In this document: one piece after another, positions 1 to 8,798 of the stretch
How the letters are laid out: each line of letters begins with the position of its first letter
How positions within the stretch are numbered: position 1 is the stretch's first letter
Source of the DNA: Hyphomonas sediminis
Lineage (GTDB): Bacteria; Pseudomonadota; Alphaproteobacteria; Caulobacterales; Hyphomonadaceae
Assembly (NCBI RefSeq): GCF_019679475.1
Contig: NZ_JAIEZP010000001.1
Coordinates: forward strand, 1,302,001-1,366,000
Reading direction: 5' to 3'
Length of the DNA stretch: 64,000 bases
Notes under the pieces: model-generated
The model's input: the letters and a program-made list of their open reading frames with translations, nothing else
Database searches by the model: none
What the model was told of the DNA's origin: nothing
Program-made: the position numbers and the translations under genes

Positions 1-1
1 T

Positions 2-1393
2 CTCACGGTTGACCCGTCGGTCCAGTACGTTCGCGCAAACGGTGGCGGTTCCACTGTGCTTGACGAAGACCAGGCATGGTTTGGCGGTGAGCTTGTTGAC
101 CTCAACGGCAACGGTATTCTGGGCGATCAGGACATTCGCGTCTATTCGCCTTCCAACACGAACACGATCCGCTACGCGCTGGTCAGCTCGCTCATCTACA
201 ATATGAACGACGATCACCGCTTCCGCGTTGCATACACGTTCGACCAGGGCCGTCACCGTCAGACCGGCGACTTCTCCCCGCTCGACACGGACGGTTCGCC
301 GCTCAACGTCTTTGGTGGCGTGGATGACTACGGTCCGGCTTTCTATTTCGCAGATGGCTCCAAACTCCAGAAGCGTGACCGCCTCTCGGTCGCTCGCCTG
401 AACCAGCTTTCGCTGGAATACCGCGGCGACTTTATGGACGACAAACTTGGCCTGACCCTCGGTCTGCGTCTTCCTTACTTTGAGCGTGAGCTCGACCAGC
501 GTTGCTACGCCCGTAAGGGTAACGGCTCCTCGACGCAGTATTGCACCCAGGAAACGCCGATCCCGGTTCTCGATGGCACCGGCCAGCCGACCGGCTTCGT
601 CCGGTTCCCGAGCAGCGCGACGCAGGAATACGCACCGCCGTTCAAAGCCGACGTCAACTATGACGACGTGCTGCCGAACATCGGCCTGACCTACCGTCCG
701 AACGATGCCCACCAGTTCTTCGCAAGCTTCGCAGAAACTCTCTCTGCGCCGCGTACGGACGACCTGTACTCCGGTATCCTCGTGTCTCAGCTGGATCAGG
801 CTCAGCCGGAAAACTCCAAAGCCTACGACCTCGGCTACCGCTATCGCGGTGACCGCGTTACCGCGTCGGCAACCGTCTGGTACAACCAGTTCTCGAACCG
901 CATCGAACGCGCTGCGGATCCGAACGATCCGTCGGTGTTCCTGTCCCGCAACGTCGGCGACGTTGACCTGCAGGGCTTCGAAGCCACCTTCGGCGTTGAG
1001 CTGATGGAAGGCCTCTCCTTCTTCTCGTCGGCTGCCTTCACGGACAGCGAAGTGAAGAGCACCGGCAAAGAACTGGTCAAGACGCCTGACATGACGCTTG
1101 CCGCCCGCCTCGACTATGAGATTGGCGCGTACGAGTTCGGTCTGCAGGGCCGTTATGTCGGCGACCGCTGGTCGGACGACAACAACACCTCTGCCGCTCC
1201 GTCCTACACGGTGTTCAACTTCGATGCTGCCTACGACCTCGGCAACATCTGGGAATCCGCGAAAACGGCTAAAGTTCGCCTCAACGTTCAGAACCTCTTC
1301 GACGAGAACTACCTGAACGTGATCAGCGGCTCCAACTCCTACTACTACGGTGCCCCGCGCACGGTGACGATGTCGCTCGAAACCAAGTTCTAA
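2..1393 (+). CDS. TonB-dependent receptor, C-terminal part (5' truncated by window edge)
   Basis: The frame is open from base 2 to TAA at 1391-1393, about 463 residues, so the N-terminus (signal peptide, TonB box, plug) lies outside the window. The visible part is beta-barrel-like: alternating aromatic and polar strands, many Asn/Asp/Gly loops, and a typical receptor ending (VRLNVQNLFDENYLNV, then strands closing on a terminal Phe). The family imports siderophores, cobalamin, glycans or other large substrates through the outer membrane using TonB energy. No neighbouring uptake gene indicates the substrate. A strong terminator follows. Confidence 0.9.
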   Translation, partial: LTVDPSVQYVRANGGGSTVLDEDQAWFGGELVDLNGNGILGDQDIRVYSPSNTNTIRYALVSSLIYNMNDDHRFRVAYTFDQGRHRQTGDFSPLDTDGSPLNVFGGVDDYGPAFYFADGSKLQKRDRLSVARLNQLSLEYRGDFMDDKLGLTLGLRLPYFERELDQRCYARKGNGSSTQYCTQETPIPVLDGTGQPTGFVRFPSSATQEYAPPFKADVNYDDVLPNIGLTYRPNDAHQFFASFAETLSAPRTDDLYSGILVSQLDQAQPENSKAYDLGYRYRGDRVTASATVWYNQFSNRIERAADPNDPSVFLSRNVGDVDLQGFEATFGVELMEGLSFFSSAAFTDSEVKSTGKELVKTPDMTLAARLDYEIGAYEFGLQGRYVGDRWSDDNNTSAAPSYTVFNFDAAYDLGNIWESAKTAKVRLNVQNLFDENYLNVISGSNSYYYGAPRTVTMSLETKF

Positions 1394-1422
1394 TATAAAC
1401 TTGTTTCAGCCTTAGTTGCGCT

Positions 1423-1455
1423 ATAGGGCCCTGCTTCACGGCAGGGCCCTATTTC
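1423..1455 (+). terminator. Intrinsic terminator after TonB receptor
   Basis: Perfect 12-bp stem (1423-1434 with 1441-1452, core AGGGCCCTGC), 6-nt loop TTCACG, then a short T-rich run. It lies 30 bp after the receptor stop. Confidence 0.85.
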
Positions 1456-1554
1456 ATTCTGAGTTGCCGCGGGGCTAAAATTCTCGCGCGCGCGATATTA
1501 TGTAGGGGCGCTGTTCTATTCGGCGCGGCCGTTCAAATCGGGGATTTGGAAGTA

Positions 1555-2538
1555 ATGTCAGTTGATTTGCCGCTTCTCCCGCCCGAATGGGCTCCGCAGT
1601 CTTCGCTCTGGGTGGGCTGGCCGCGCCTGGCCGAAGAGTGGGGCGGGGATCTGACCGCTGCGCGCGGAGAGATCGCCGCTTTCATCCGCAAGGCTTCCTC
1701 CTATGTGCCGGTGAAGATTGCCTGTGGTTCGCGCGAGGCGGCTGCGTCCGCGCAGCTTGCGACCGGCGGGGCAGGGCAGGTCGTCGAGCTGCCGGTGGGC
1801 GATATATGGCTGCGCGATACTGGCCCCATCGTCACCGGATCGGGCGCTTCCCGCGAGGCCCAGGTCTTCCGCTTCAATGGCTGGGGCGGCAAATACCTGA
1901 TGGAAGGCGACACCGAGACCGGCGCAGCCGTGGCCGGTATCGAGGCGCTTCCGGCCCGCCATCATACGCTGATCCTTGAAGGCGGCGGCATCGACGCGGA
2001 CGGCGAAGGCCGCCTGCTGACGACACGGCAGTGCCTGCTCAACAATAACCGCAACCCGCATCTCTCGCAGGAAGAGATCGAGGCAAACCTGACCGCGTCG
2101 CTCGGTGTGGATGAGTTCATCTGGCTGGGCGATGGCCTGGCAAACGACCACACCGATGGCCATGTCGACAACATCGCGCGCTTCATTGCGCCCGGCCATG
2201 TGCTCTGCCAGCATCCGGCAGACCAGAATGACCCGAATGCCGAAACATTGCAGGAAATCGAGCGCACGTTGGTGGCGCACGGTCTCATGGTGTCGAGCAT
2301 TCCGTCACCGGGGCTCGTCCACTTCGGGGATGGCGTTCCGGTGCCGGCAAGCCATATGAACTTCACGATCACCAACCGCGCCGTCATTGTGCCGGTTTAC
2401 GAAGATCGCTTCTCTGCAGTCGCCCTTGCTGAACTCAGAACGCTGTTCCCCGGCCGCGAAGTGGTTGGCCTGCCGGCGCGCGCGATTCTGGCTGGTGGCG
2501 GCAGTTTCCATTGTATGACCCGCGAAATCCCCGCCTGA
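1555..2538 (+). CDS. aguA: Agmatine deiminase
   Basis: Hydrolyses agmatine to N-carbamoylputrescine and ammonia; first step of the agmatine branch of putrescine synthesis; cytosolic. 327 aa with the guanidine-modifying fold motifs: GDIWLRDTGP (about 82-91), LEGGGI, a His/Asp segment HTDGHVDN (about 200), and the C-terminal GGGSFHC with the expected catalytic Cys at 320. I chose ATG 1555 (GGAAG just upstream) over an in-frame TTG at 1546 that would add three residues. The gene is followed after 16 bp by aguB, so the two form an operon for consecutive reactions. The family also contains peptidyl-arginine deiminases, but the aguB neighbour supports agmatine as substrate. Confidence 0.93.
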   Translation: MSVDLPLLPPEWAPQSSLWVGWPRLAEEWGGDLTAARGEIAAFIRKASSYVPVKIACGSREAAASAQLATGGAGQVVELPVGDIWLRDTGPIVTGSGASREAQVFRFNGWGGKYLMEGDTETGAAVAGIEALPARHHTLILEGGGIDADGEGRLLTTRQCLLNNNRNPHLSQEEIEANLTASLGVDEFIWLGDGLANDHTDGHVDNIARFIAPGHVLCQHPADQNDPNAETLQEIERTLVAHGLMVSSIPSPGLVHFGDGVPVPASHMNFTITNRAVIVPVYEDRFSAVALAELRTLFPGREVVGLPARAILAGGGSFHCMTREIPA

Positions 2539-2554
2539 GAAGGAGGCCCGTTTC

Positions 2555-3397
2555 ATGACCCGCACGCTCACGCTCGCCGCCATCCAGTTTACGCCTACGG
2601 ATGATGTGCAGGAAAACATCGATCGCATTGCCGGCCTTGTCCGCGAGGCGGCGTCCAAGGGGGCGGAGGTTGTCCTTCCGCCGGAATTGTTCTGCGGTTT
2701 TTATTTCTGCAAGACGCAGGAAGAAGAACATTTCGCCCGCGCCTATGAGTGGCAGGAACATCCGGCGGTTCTTCAGCTCTCTGAGCTTGCGGCGGAACTG
2801 GGCGTCGTCATTCCGGTCTCGATCTACGAGAAGGAAGGCCCGCACTATTTCAATTCCGTGGTCATGCTGGATGCGGATGGTGTTCCGCTCGGCGTCTACC
2901 GCAAAAGCCATATTCCTGATGGCCCCGGCTATCAGGAGAAATACTATTTCCGCCCTGGCGATACGGGCTTTCGTGTCTGGAACACGCTGAAGGGCCGCAT
3001 TGGCGTTGGCATCTGTTGGGATCAGTGGTTCCCCGAGGCGGCCCGCGCCATGGCGTTGATGGGGGCAGACGCGCTGCTCTATCCGACGGCCATCGGCGCT
3101 GAGCCGCAGGATGCGTCACTTGATACCGCTGCGCGTTGGCGCCGTGGCATGCAGGGCCATGCCGTCGCCAATGTCATTCCGGTCGTCGCCGCAAACCGTG
3201 TTGGCGATGAGCAGGGGCAACTGTTCTACGGGACGAGCTTCATTGCGGACGAAACCGGCGAGATCGTCACGGATCTGGGGCGCAACGAAGAAGGCGTTCT
3301 GGTTGCCACTTTCGATCTTGATCATATCGATCGCGCCCGGGCGGCGTGGGGCTTCTTCCGGGATCGCCGGACGGACCTTTACGAGATTCTGGTCTGA
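2555..3397 (+). CDS. aguB: N-carbamoylputrescine amidase
   Basis: Nitrilase-superfamily amidase converting N-carbamoylputrescine to putrescine, CO2 and ammonia. 280 aa, normal length. The Glu-Lys-Cys triad is visible: Glu44 (PPELFCG), Lys117 (YRKSHIPDGPG) and Cys154 (GICWDQWFPE). The start has a near-perfect GAAGGAGG ribosome site at 2539-2547. It directly follows aguA, so the pair completes agmatine-to-putrescine conversion. No arginine decarboxylase, the usual agmatine source, was seen in the window. Confidence 0.95.
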   Translation: MTRTLTLAAIQFTPTDDVQENIDRIAGLVREAASKGAEVVLPPELFCGFYFCKTQEEEHFARAYEWQEHPAVLQLSELAAELGVVIPVSIYEKEGPHYFNSVVMLDADGVPLGVYRKSHIPDGPGYQEKYYFRPGDTGFRVWNTLKGRIGVGICWDQWFPEAARAMALMGADALLYPTAIGAEPQDASLDTAARWRRGMQGHAVANVIPVVAANRVGDEQGQLFYGTSFIADETGEIVTDLGRNEEGVLVATFDLDHIDRARAAWGFFRDRRTDLYEILV

Positions 3398-3406
3398 GCT
3401 GACAGA

Positions 3407-5233
3407 TTAGCGGGCGCGCGCATTGCCAAACATCCTGGCAATGTGCTCGTCGGCCTGGTCATTGTCTGCAAACAGAACCGGTTCAGTGCTCCGCCTGTCG
3501 TGTTTGCGTTGATCGGAAATCCGAATTCCTCCGCTGCCGGAAGACTTCACACGGTAAAGTTCCGCATCCGATTGGCGCAGCATTCCGGCAAAACCGGAGC
3601 GATGATCATAGAAGGCGATGCCAATACTTGCGCCGACGGTAAGATAGGCGTTCTCGTGGCGCAGCGGCGCCTGCATTGCCTGCAGGAAAGCGTTGGCGTG
3701 GCTGATGATGTCCATCCGGCTTTGCCAGTGATATCCGAGCACCAGGAACTCATCGCCGCCTACGCGGAAAATGTCGCCGCGGCCGCCAAAATGCGTGCGC
3801 AGCTTTTCCGCAACCGATACCAGCATCGCGTCGCCTGCTGCATGTCCGAATGTGTCGTTCACTGGCTTGAACTTGTCTAGGTCGATCGCAACGGCCGCGC
3901 CATAGCGCTCGCCCGGCTGGCGGCTCTCAAGATCGCACAGATGGTCCAGAAGGCGGCGGTTGCCCAGGCCGGTCATCGGGTCCGTGTTGGCCCAGAACTC
4001 GGTCTGGCGAACTTTTCCTCCGAGTACGGCGCTCAGATAGGCCAGCGTGAACGCGAATGCCAGGGGCAGCAGGAAGTGGTTGATCGGCAAATAGGGCGTC
4101 AGGTCAAACAGGCGCAGATAGATCCAGACCGTCGCCAGCAAGGAAGGCAGCCACGCAATCAGCACGCTGCGCGCCCCGGCAATGCCCGTGGATGCCATGA
4201 TTGCCAGGCCGGCAACCGCGACCAGTGGGCCAATACCCGTGGCGATAAAGAAGGTGATCTTTGTGATCTGTGCGGGCAGCAGGAAGCCGACACCGGTCAG
4301 CACGCCGGCCATTGCGATTACATAGAACACGCGGAAGAGGCGCGGCGCCTGCTTTTCCATGTCCAGGAACGCCATGATGAACATCGCTCCGAAAGCGATG
4401 ACCATCGCCTGGGCGAAGAACACGATGCGTGTGAAGTTGAAGTTCATGTGCATCCCGATCAGGCCAGTGAGCAGGCCTGAAGAGAACAGGATGTAGAGCG
4501 CAGCGGAAATGGCGAAGCAGACGTAGATGCGGAATGCGCCATTCGCGGCGGTAAACGACATCGAAGCAGCATAGATGGCAAAGGCTAGGGCCGCGCCCGT
4601 GATCAGGCTCCAGACCAAAGTTTCAAAGGTCGTCTGACGCGTGAAGTTTGCTTCGGAGTGGACCCTGATCGGCAGGAGCAGCATGGTTCCGCTCCGGATA
4701 CGGCCGAAATACTCGCGGGACTCGCCCGGTGGAACATGTATCTGGAAAGCGGGGTAGGCGGCGGCAACGGCGTCCCCCGCAACCGGAATGGCTGATCCGG
4801 CGGTGCTCTGGCGGATTTGTCCGTCCGGGCGAACTTCGAACAGGTCTGCCCGTTCGAGATAGGCAAAGCGCATTGCCAGCTTGGCTGAGCGGACATCTGC
4901 GCCGGAATTGGTAAGCGCGAAGCGGAACCAGATGTCGCCCTGTTTGGACGAATATTGGGGTACAGATTTGGTAACCGGAGCAAAGCCCAGAGTATCTGCT
5001 GAGGCGATAACGTCTTCCGGGGCGCTGTCGGGGTTGATTTGTTCGGCAATCTCCAGTGGCGGTGTGAATGACGTGTCATTCGGCATCTGGGCAATGTCTA
5101 CGCGGCCAATGCGCGCGCGGTTGTCGGGCGCAAAGTTCGCGTCCGCCATAGCGCCAAGGGGCGCGCTGGCAATCATGAATGCCGCGAGAAATCGGCGTAT
5201 CCAGACCTTCGGAAATATATCCGTGAACATCAT
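3407..5233 (-). CDS. 7TM-DISM diguanylate cyclase (GGDEF)
   Basis: Predicted inner-membrane sensor producing cyclic di-GMP from two GTP. 608 aa: N-terminal signal/TM segment (about 13-32), extracytoplasmic DISMED2-like beta domain (about 40-180), a block of about seven hydrophobic helices (about 200-405), then a cytoplasmic GGDEF domain (about 410-580). The GGDEF signature is intact at 492-496 (RVGGDEFLVL), and the metal/GTP-binding segment DLDKFKPVND is present, so catalysis is likely. Upstream of GGDEF the sequence is GRGD, not a clean RxxD, so the canonical inhibitory I-site appears absent. No EAL domain. The gene ends convergent to aguB with about 9 bp between stops. Confidence 0.92.
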   Translation of the reverse strand: MMFTDIFPKVWIRRFLAAFMIASAPLGAMADANFAPDNRARIGRVDIAQMPNDTSFTPPLEIAEQINPDSAPEDVIASADTLGFAPVTKSVPQYSSKQGDIWFRFALTNSGADVRSAKLAMRFAYLERADLFEVRPDGQIRQSTAGSAIPVAGDAVAAAYPAFQIHVPPGESREYFGRIRSGTMLLLPIRVHSEANFTRQTTFETLVWSLITGAALAFAIYAASMSFTAANGAFRIYVCFAISAALYILFSSGLLTGLIGMHMNFNFTRIVFFAQAMVIAFGAMFIMAFLDMEKQAPRLFRVFYVIAMAGVLTGVGFLLPAQITKITFFIATGIGPLVAVAGLAIMASTGIAGARSVLIAWLPSLLATVWIYLRLFDLTPYLPINHFLLPLAFAFTLAYLSAVLGGKVRQTEFWANTDPMTGLGNRRLLDHLCDLESRQPGERYGAAVAIDLDKFKPVNDTFGHAAGDAMLVSVAEKLRTHFGGRGDIFRVGGDEFLVLGYHWQSRMDIISHANAFLQAMQAPLRHENAYLTVGASIGIAFYDHRSGFAGMLRQSDAELYRVKSSGSGGIRISDQRKHDRRSTEPVLFADNDQADEHIARMFGNARAR

Positions 5234-5397
5234 AAAAGCTGCGTTCCCTGCAGCTTTTTGGTTTATGGCAATCTGGTAAAAATCCGGTTGTGCCGGTCGT
5301 TTGAAACCGCTCGTTTAAGGCGTATTTGCGCCGCAATTCTTAATCTTTCGAGGCGCTTTGAAAAGGTGTGGCCGCTTGGGCGCCCGCGCCTGTCCGG

Positions 5398-7782
5398 TCA
5401 AAGGCTCCTGCCGGGCGACAAATTGCTGGCTGCCGAAACGATGGCGTCGGCATCGATCATGAAATGTCTGTAGAGGTCACGGATCGTTCCTGTCTGGCCG
5501 AAATGCTCTACGCCCAGCGGCGTCACGGCATGGCCTTTTACGCCACCAATCCAGGCGAGCGTTGCCGGGTGCCCATCGGTCACGGTGATAAGTTGTGCAT
5601 GGCGCGGCACGCTTTCCATCAGCCGCTCAATCTGGCTCTTGGCGTTCTTCTGTCCGCGGGCCCGTGCCCGGCGCGCTGCTGTCCAGCCCGAATTCAGTCG
5701 GTCTGCGGAGGTCACTGCCAGCACGCCGATGTCGCGCCGGCCTTCGCCAATGCGCGCGGCGGCCTTGATCGCTTCGGGCGCAATCACGCCCTGATAGGCA
5801 ATGATGACTTCCGCATTCGGCCCCGGTGGCTTCAGCCAGTAGCCGCCGTCGATCACCCCATCGCGGAATGTCGGGTCCGTGCGGGACCAGGCGCGCACCT
5901 GTTCCACGGGCCGGGTCGAAAGCCGCAGGTAAACAGAGCCGCCGGTTTCATCGCGCAGCCAGGTCCGCTCATCCGGGTCGCCTTCGCCATCGCGCTGCAG
6001 ATAGTCGAAAGACCAGTCCATGATGATGGAGAGCTCGTCCAGAAAGGCCGGCTCGAATGAAACGAGACCGTCTTGGCTCATGCCGATCAGCTGCGCGCCA
6101 ATCGATTGGTGCGCGCCGCCCTCAGGCGCCAGCGTGACGCCGGAGGGCGTGCCGGCGATGATGAAGCGCGCGTCCTGGTAACAGGCATAATTCAGCGCAT
6201 CGAGGCCGCGCGCAATGAACGGGTCATATACTGTGCCAACGGGAATCAGCCGCTCTCCGAATAAGGAGTGGGAAAGCCCCGCCGCGCCGAGCAGCAGGAA
6301 CAGGTTCATCTCCGCGATGCCGAGTTCGATATGCTGGCCCTCCGGAGAGAAGCTCCATTTTTGCGCAGAAGGGATCCTCTCCTCACGGAAGGTATCGCCC
6401 TTGGCTTCGCGCGCAAACAGGCCGCGCCGGTTCACCCAGGCGCCGAGATTCGTGGAAACGGTCACATCCGGCGAGGTCGTCACCACGCGCTGCGAAAGTT
6501 CGCTATCGCCCCTGGCCAGCGCGTCGAGGATCTTCCCGAAGCCGGCCTGCGTGGAGAGCATCTCGTCATCCAGGAACACTGTGCCGGGGGAGGCGACGCG
6601 CGGCGCGCTGAAGCGGCGTGGCCCCTTGGCAAAGAAGGGCACGTCTTCCAGCGCAGATTTGAGCCCGCCCGCATCGGCGACTGTCGCAAAGGGCGCCCAT
6701 TCTTCACCGGCGGCTACGCCCATGGTTTTCTGGAAGTCCGCCATCTGCGCCTTCGTCATCAGGCCGGCATGGTTGTCCTTGTGCCCGGCCAGCGGCGTGC
6801 CCCAGCCCTTGATCGTATAGGCGAGGAACACGGTCGGGCGTTCGTCATCGGCGCGGCCGAATGCTTCCAGCAGCGTCTCAAGGCACTGGCCGCCCAGATT
6901 ATTCATCAGTTGGCTGAGTTCTGCGTCAGTGCGCGTCTCAATCAGCGCCGTCACTTCGCCCTGGTCGCCAATATCGTCCAGCAGGCGTTTGCGCCAGGCG
7001 GCGCCGCCCATGAAGGTTAGCGCGGAATAAAGCGAGTTCGGGCAATCCTCGATCCATTGGCGCAGGCGCTGGCCGCCGGGCTCGGCAAAAGCTGCCCGCT
7101 GCAAAGCGCCAAAGCGCAGCACTTCCACGCGCCAGCCAAATGCTTTGAAGATCGCCTCAATCTTTGCCCAAAGGCCTTCATGCACAACGCCGTCAAGGCT
7201 CTGGCGATTGTAATCGATGATCCACCAGGTGTTGCGCAGGCCGTGCTTCCAGCCTTCCTGAAGGCATTCATAAACGTTGCCTTCATCCAGTTCCGCGTCG
7301 CCCACCAGCGCCACCATACGCCCAGCCGGGCGTTTGCCGGAGCCGAAATCCGTCCATGGTCGGGCGATCAGATAGTCCTGGATGATCGACGCAAACGCCG
7401 TCTCCGCCACGCCCAGGCCGACAGAGCCCGTGGAGAAATCCACATCATCAATATCCTTGGTGCGTGAGGGGTAGGACTGGGCCCCGCCATATCCGCGGAA
7501 GTTTTCCAGCTTTTCCAGCGTCTGGGTGCCCATCAGATAGTGCATGGCATGGAACACCGGCGCGGCGTGCGGCTTCACGGCGACCCGGTCCTCCGGGCGC
7601 AGCACCTGAAAATACAGCGCCGTCATGATCGAAACGAGCGACGCGCAGCTGGCCTGGTGTCCGCCAACCTTCACATCGTCGTCTTCCTTCTCCCGAAGGT
7701 GGTTGGCATTGTGCACAGTCCAGGCGGCGAGCCACAGCAGGCGTTGCTCAATAGTTTTCAGCTGATCGACGGAAAGAGGCAT
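5398..7782 (-). CDS. AceE/MdeB-like thiamine-diphosphate-dependent E1 (transketolase family)
   Basis: 794 aa in the homodimeric pyruvate-dehydrogenase E1 architecture. The TPP/Mg motif is GDAELDEGN followed by an Asn-containing YNRQSLDG segment. A transketolase-like central part (AYTIKGWGTP) and a C-terminal half with conserved GAAGLSHSLFGERLIPVGTVYDPF follow. It is about 90 residues shorter than E. coli AceE. No E2 or E3 gene is nearby, so it may serve a distant complex or act alone. The Pseudomonas MdeB type (alpha-ketobutyrate dehydrogenase) is a plausible relative. Family is clear; substrate is not. Confidence 0.8.
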   Translation of the reverse strand: MPLSVDQLKTIEQRLLWLAAWTVHNANHLREKEDDDVKVGGHQASCASLVSIMTALYFQVLRPEDRVAVKPHAAPVFHAMHYLMGTQTLEKLENFRGYGGAQSYPSRTKDIDDVDFSTGSVGLGVAETAFASIIQDYLIARPWTDFGSGKRPAGRMVALVGDAELDEGNVYECLQEGWKHGLRNTWWIIDYNRQSLDGVVHEGLWAKIEAIFKAFGWRVEVLRFGALQRAAFAEPGGQRLRQWIEDCPNSLYSALTFMGGAAWRKRLLDDIGDQGEVTALIETRTDAELSQLMNNLGGQCLETLLEAFGRADDERPTVFLAYTIKGWGTPLAGHKDNHAGLMTKAQMADFQKTMGVAAGEEWAPFATVADAGGLKSALEDVPFFAKGPRRFSAPRVASPGTVFLDDEMLSTQAGFGKILDALARGDSELSQRVVTTSPDVTVSTNLGAWVNRRGLFAREAKGDTFREERIPSAQKWSFSPEGQHIELGIAEMNLFLLLGAAGLSHSLFGERLIPVGTVYDPFIARGLDALNYACYQDARFIIAGTPSGVTLAPEGGAHQSIGAQLIGMSQDGLVSFEPAFLDELSIIMDWSFDYLQRDGEGDPDERTWLRDETGGSVYLRLSTRPVEQVRAWSRTDPTFRDGVIDGGYWLKPPGPNAEVIIAYQGVIAPEAIKAAARIGEGRRDIGVLAVTSADRLNSGWTAARRARARGQKNAKSQIERLMESVPRHAQLITVTDGHPATLAWIGGVKGHAVTPLGVEHFGQTGTIRDLYRHFMIDADAIVSAASNLSPGRSL

Positions 7783-7920
7783 GGGCTTCGGTCATCTTGC
7801 GAAAGAAGGGCAATTCTTTCCGCGTAAAGCAGGTGGCCGCGCAAGTCCATTGGTGAGGCGCAATCGTCTTGCCAGCGCCCCGCGATCGGCTAGCCTCCTG
7901 CCAAAAGGGAAGGGAACAAA

Positions 7921-8352
7921 ATGAGCGATCTGGCAGAGCGGCGCATCGCGCTGGTGAAAGACCATATGGCGCTGGAGGTGACCCATGACTGGGACGGCGT
8001 CATCGCTACCTTCGAGCACCCGCGCTACGAAATGTACGGCTCAGGCAATGTGTTCGATGGGGAAGCCGCCGTGCGCAGCTATTTCGATGCCTCGCGCACG
8101 CCGTTCCCCGATCAGGGCAATGAGATCATCGCCATTGCTCATGCCGGCGATACGGTACTGGTCGAGTTCTGGCTGACGGGTACGCATCTAGGCCCGCTCC
8201 GGGTTGGCAAGCAGACAATTGAGCCGACGGGCCGCAAGTTCCGCGTGCGCATGGCGGCAAGCTTTGAATTTCCGCCGGGCGGGGACCGCATCATCTGCGA
8301 GCGGCCATATTTCGATCAGGGCGCGGTCCTGCGGGCGCTGGATCTCGCCTGA
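7921..8352 (+). CDS. SnoaL/NTF2-like protein
   Basis: 143 aa, single alpha+beta cone domain: N-terminal helix with HDWDGVIATFEHPRYE, then VFDGEAAVRSYF and alternating strands ending in a C-terminal helix. This is characteristic of SnoaL-like polyketide cyclases and ketosteroid-isomerase relatives, many of unknown substrate. A purine-rich ribosome site (AAGGGAAGGG) precedes the ATG. It runs divergently from the AceE-like gene with a 138-bp gap. Function beyond the fold cannot be assigned. Confidence 0.75.
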   Translation: MSDLAERRIALVKDHMALEVTHDWDGVIATFEHPRYEMYGSGNVFDGEAAVRSYFDASRTPFPDQGNEIIAIAHAGDTVLVEFWLTGTHLGPLRVGKQTIEPTGRKFRVRMAASFEFPPGGDRIICERPYFDQGAVLRALDLA

Positions 8353-8362
8353 CGCGGGGCCT

Positions 8363-8686
8363 TCAGCGCATCATCCGGCGGGCGGTGTCGAACAGGTCCG
8401 TCAGCGCCGCGCCGGGGCCGTTGGCCACCTGGTGATACCAGTCGGGCATCGCCTGCAGAACGTTGGCAGTGTCGGCCCAGCGGCGCACATTTGCGTCGGC
8501 GGCCAGCTGGAACGCTTCGCGCATATAGTTCTCGTCAGTGCCGTCAAAGCCGTCCGAAAGGGTGATGGCCGAGAAGCTCATCATGCTTTTCTGGAAGGTC
8601 AGCATTGTGTCCAGCGAGGCGGACGTCATTGCCAGAGATGCCCGCCAGGGGGCCAGCCAGAGGTCAAACATGCGCTTTGTATCCAT
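8363..8686 (-). CDS. Small helical protein, phasin-like in size (hypothetical)
   Basis: 107 aa, almost entirely amphipathic helix (LAPWRASLAMTSASLDTML, then AFQLAADANVRRWADTANVL), no signal peptide, no Cys. Size and composition recall granule-associated phasins but no family motif is recognised, so this is inference. A near-perfect palindrome (8712-8734) sits about 26 bp upstream of the start, suggesting dedicated repression. Convergent with the SnoaL-like gene, 10 bp apart. Confidence 0.55.
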   Translation of the reverse strand: MDTKRMFDLWLAPWRASLAMTSASLDTMLTFQKSMMSFSAITLSDGFDGTDENYMREAFQLAADANVRRWADTANVLQAMPDWYHQVANGPGAALTDLFDTARRMMR

Positions 8687-8711
8687 CAGCTATATATGTC
8701 GCTTTTACGAC

Positions 8712-8734
8712 TTTATTGTGCGCCGCACAACAAA
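8712..8734 (-). promoter_or_regulatory. Palindromic operator candidate upstream of the 107-aa gene
   Basis: TTT-A-TTGTGC-GCC-GCACAA-C-AAA: 6-bp inner arms around a 3-nt centre, extended by matching TTT/AAA flanks. It lies in the 112-bp gap between two divergent genes, close to the start of the 107-aa gene. It looks like a dimeric repressor site; PhaR-type regulators of phasin genes use TGC/GCA-rich palindromes, but that link is inference. Confidence 0.5.
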
Positions 8735-8798
8735 GCTCATGTCAAAAGCCCAGTTTGGCCCCGTTTTCGCCGCTCCCGAATGGTCTTAGCTAGGCGCT

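Noticed and set aside
1546..1554. TTG start for agmatine deiminase
   Set aside because: ATG at 1555 has GGAAG at suitable distance and gives the usual N-terminus.
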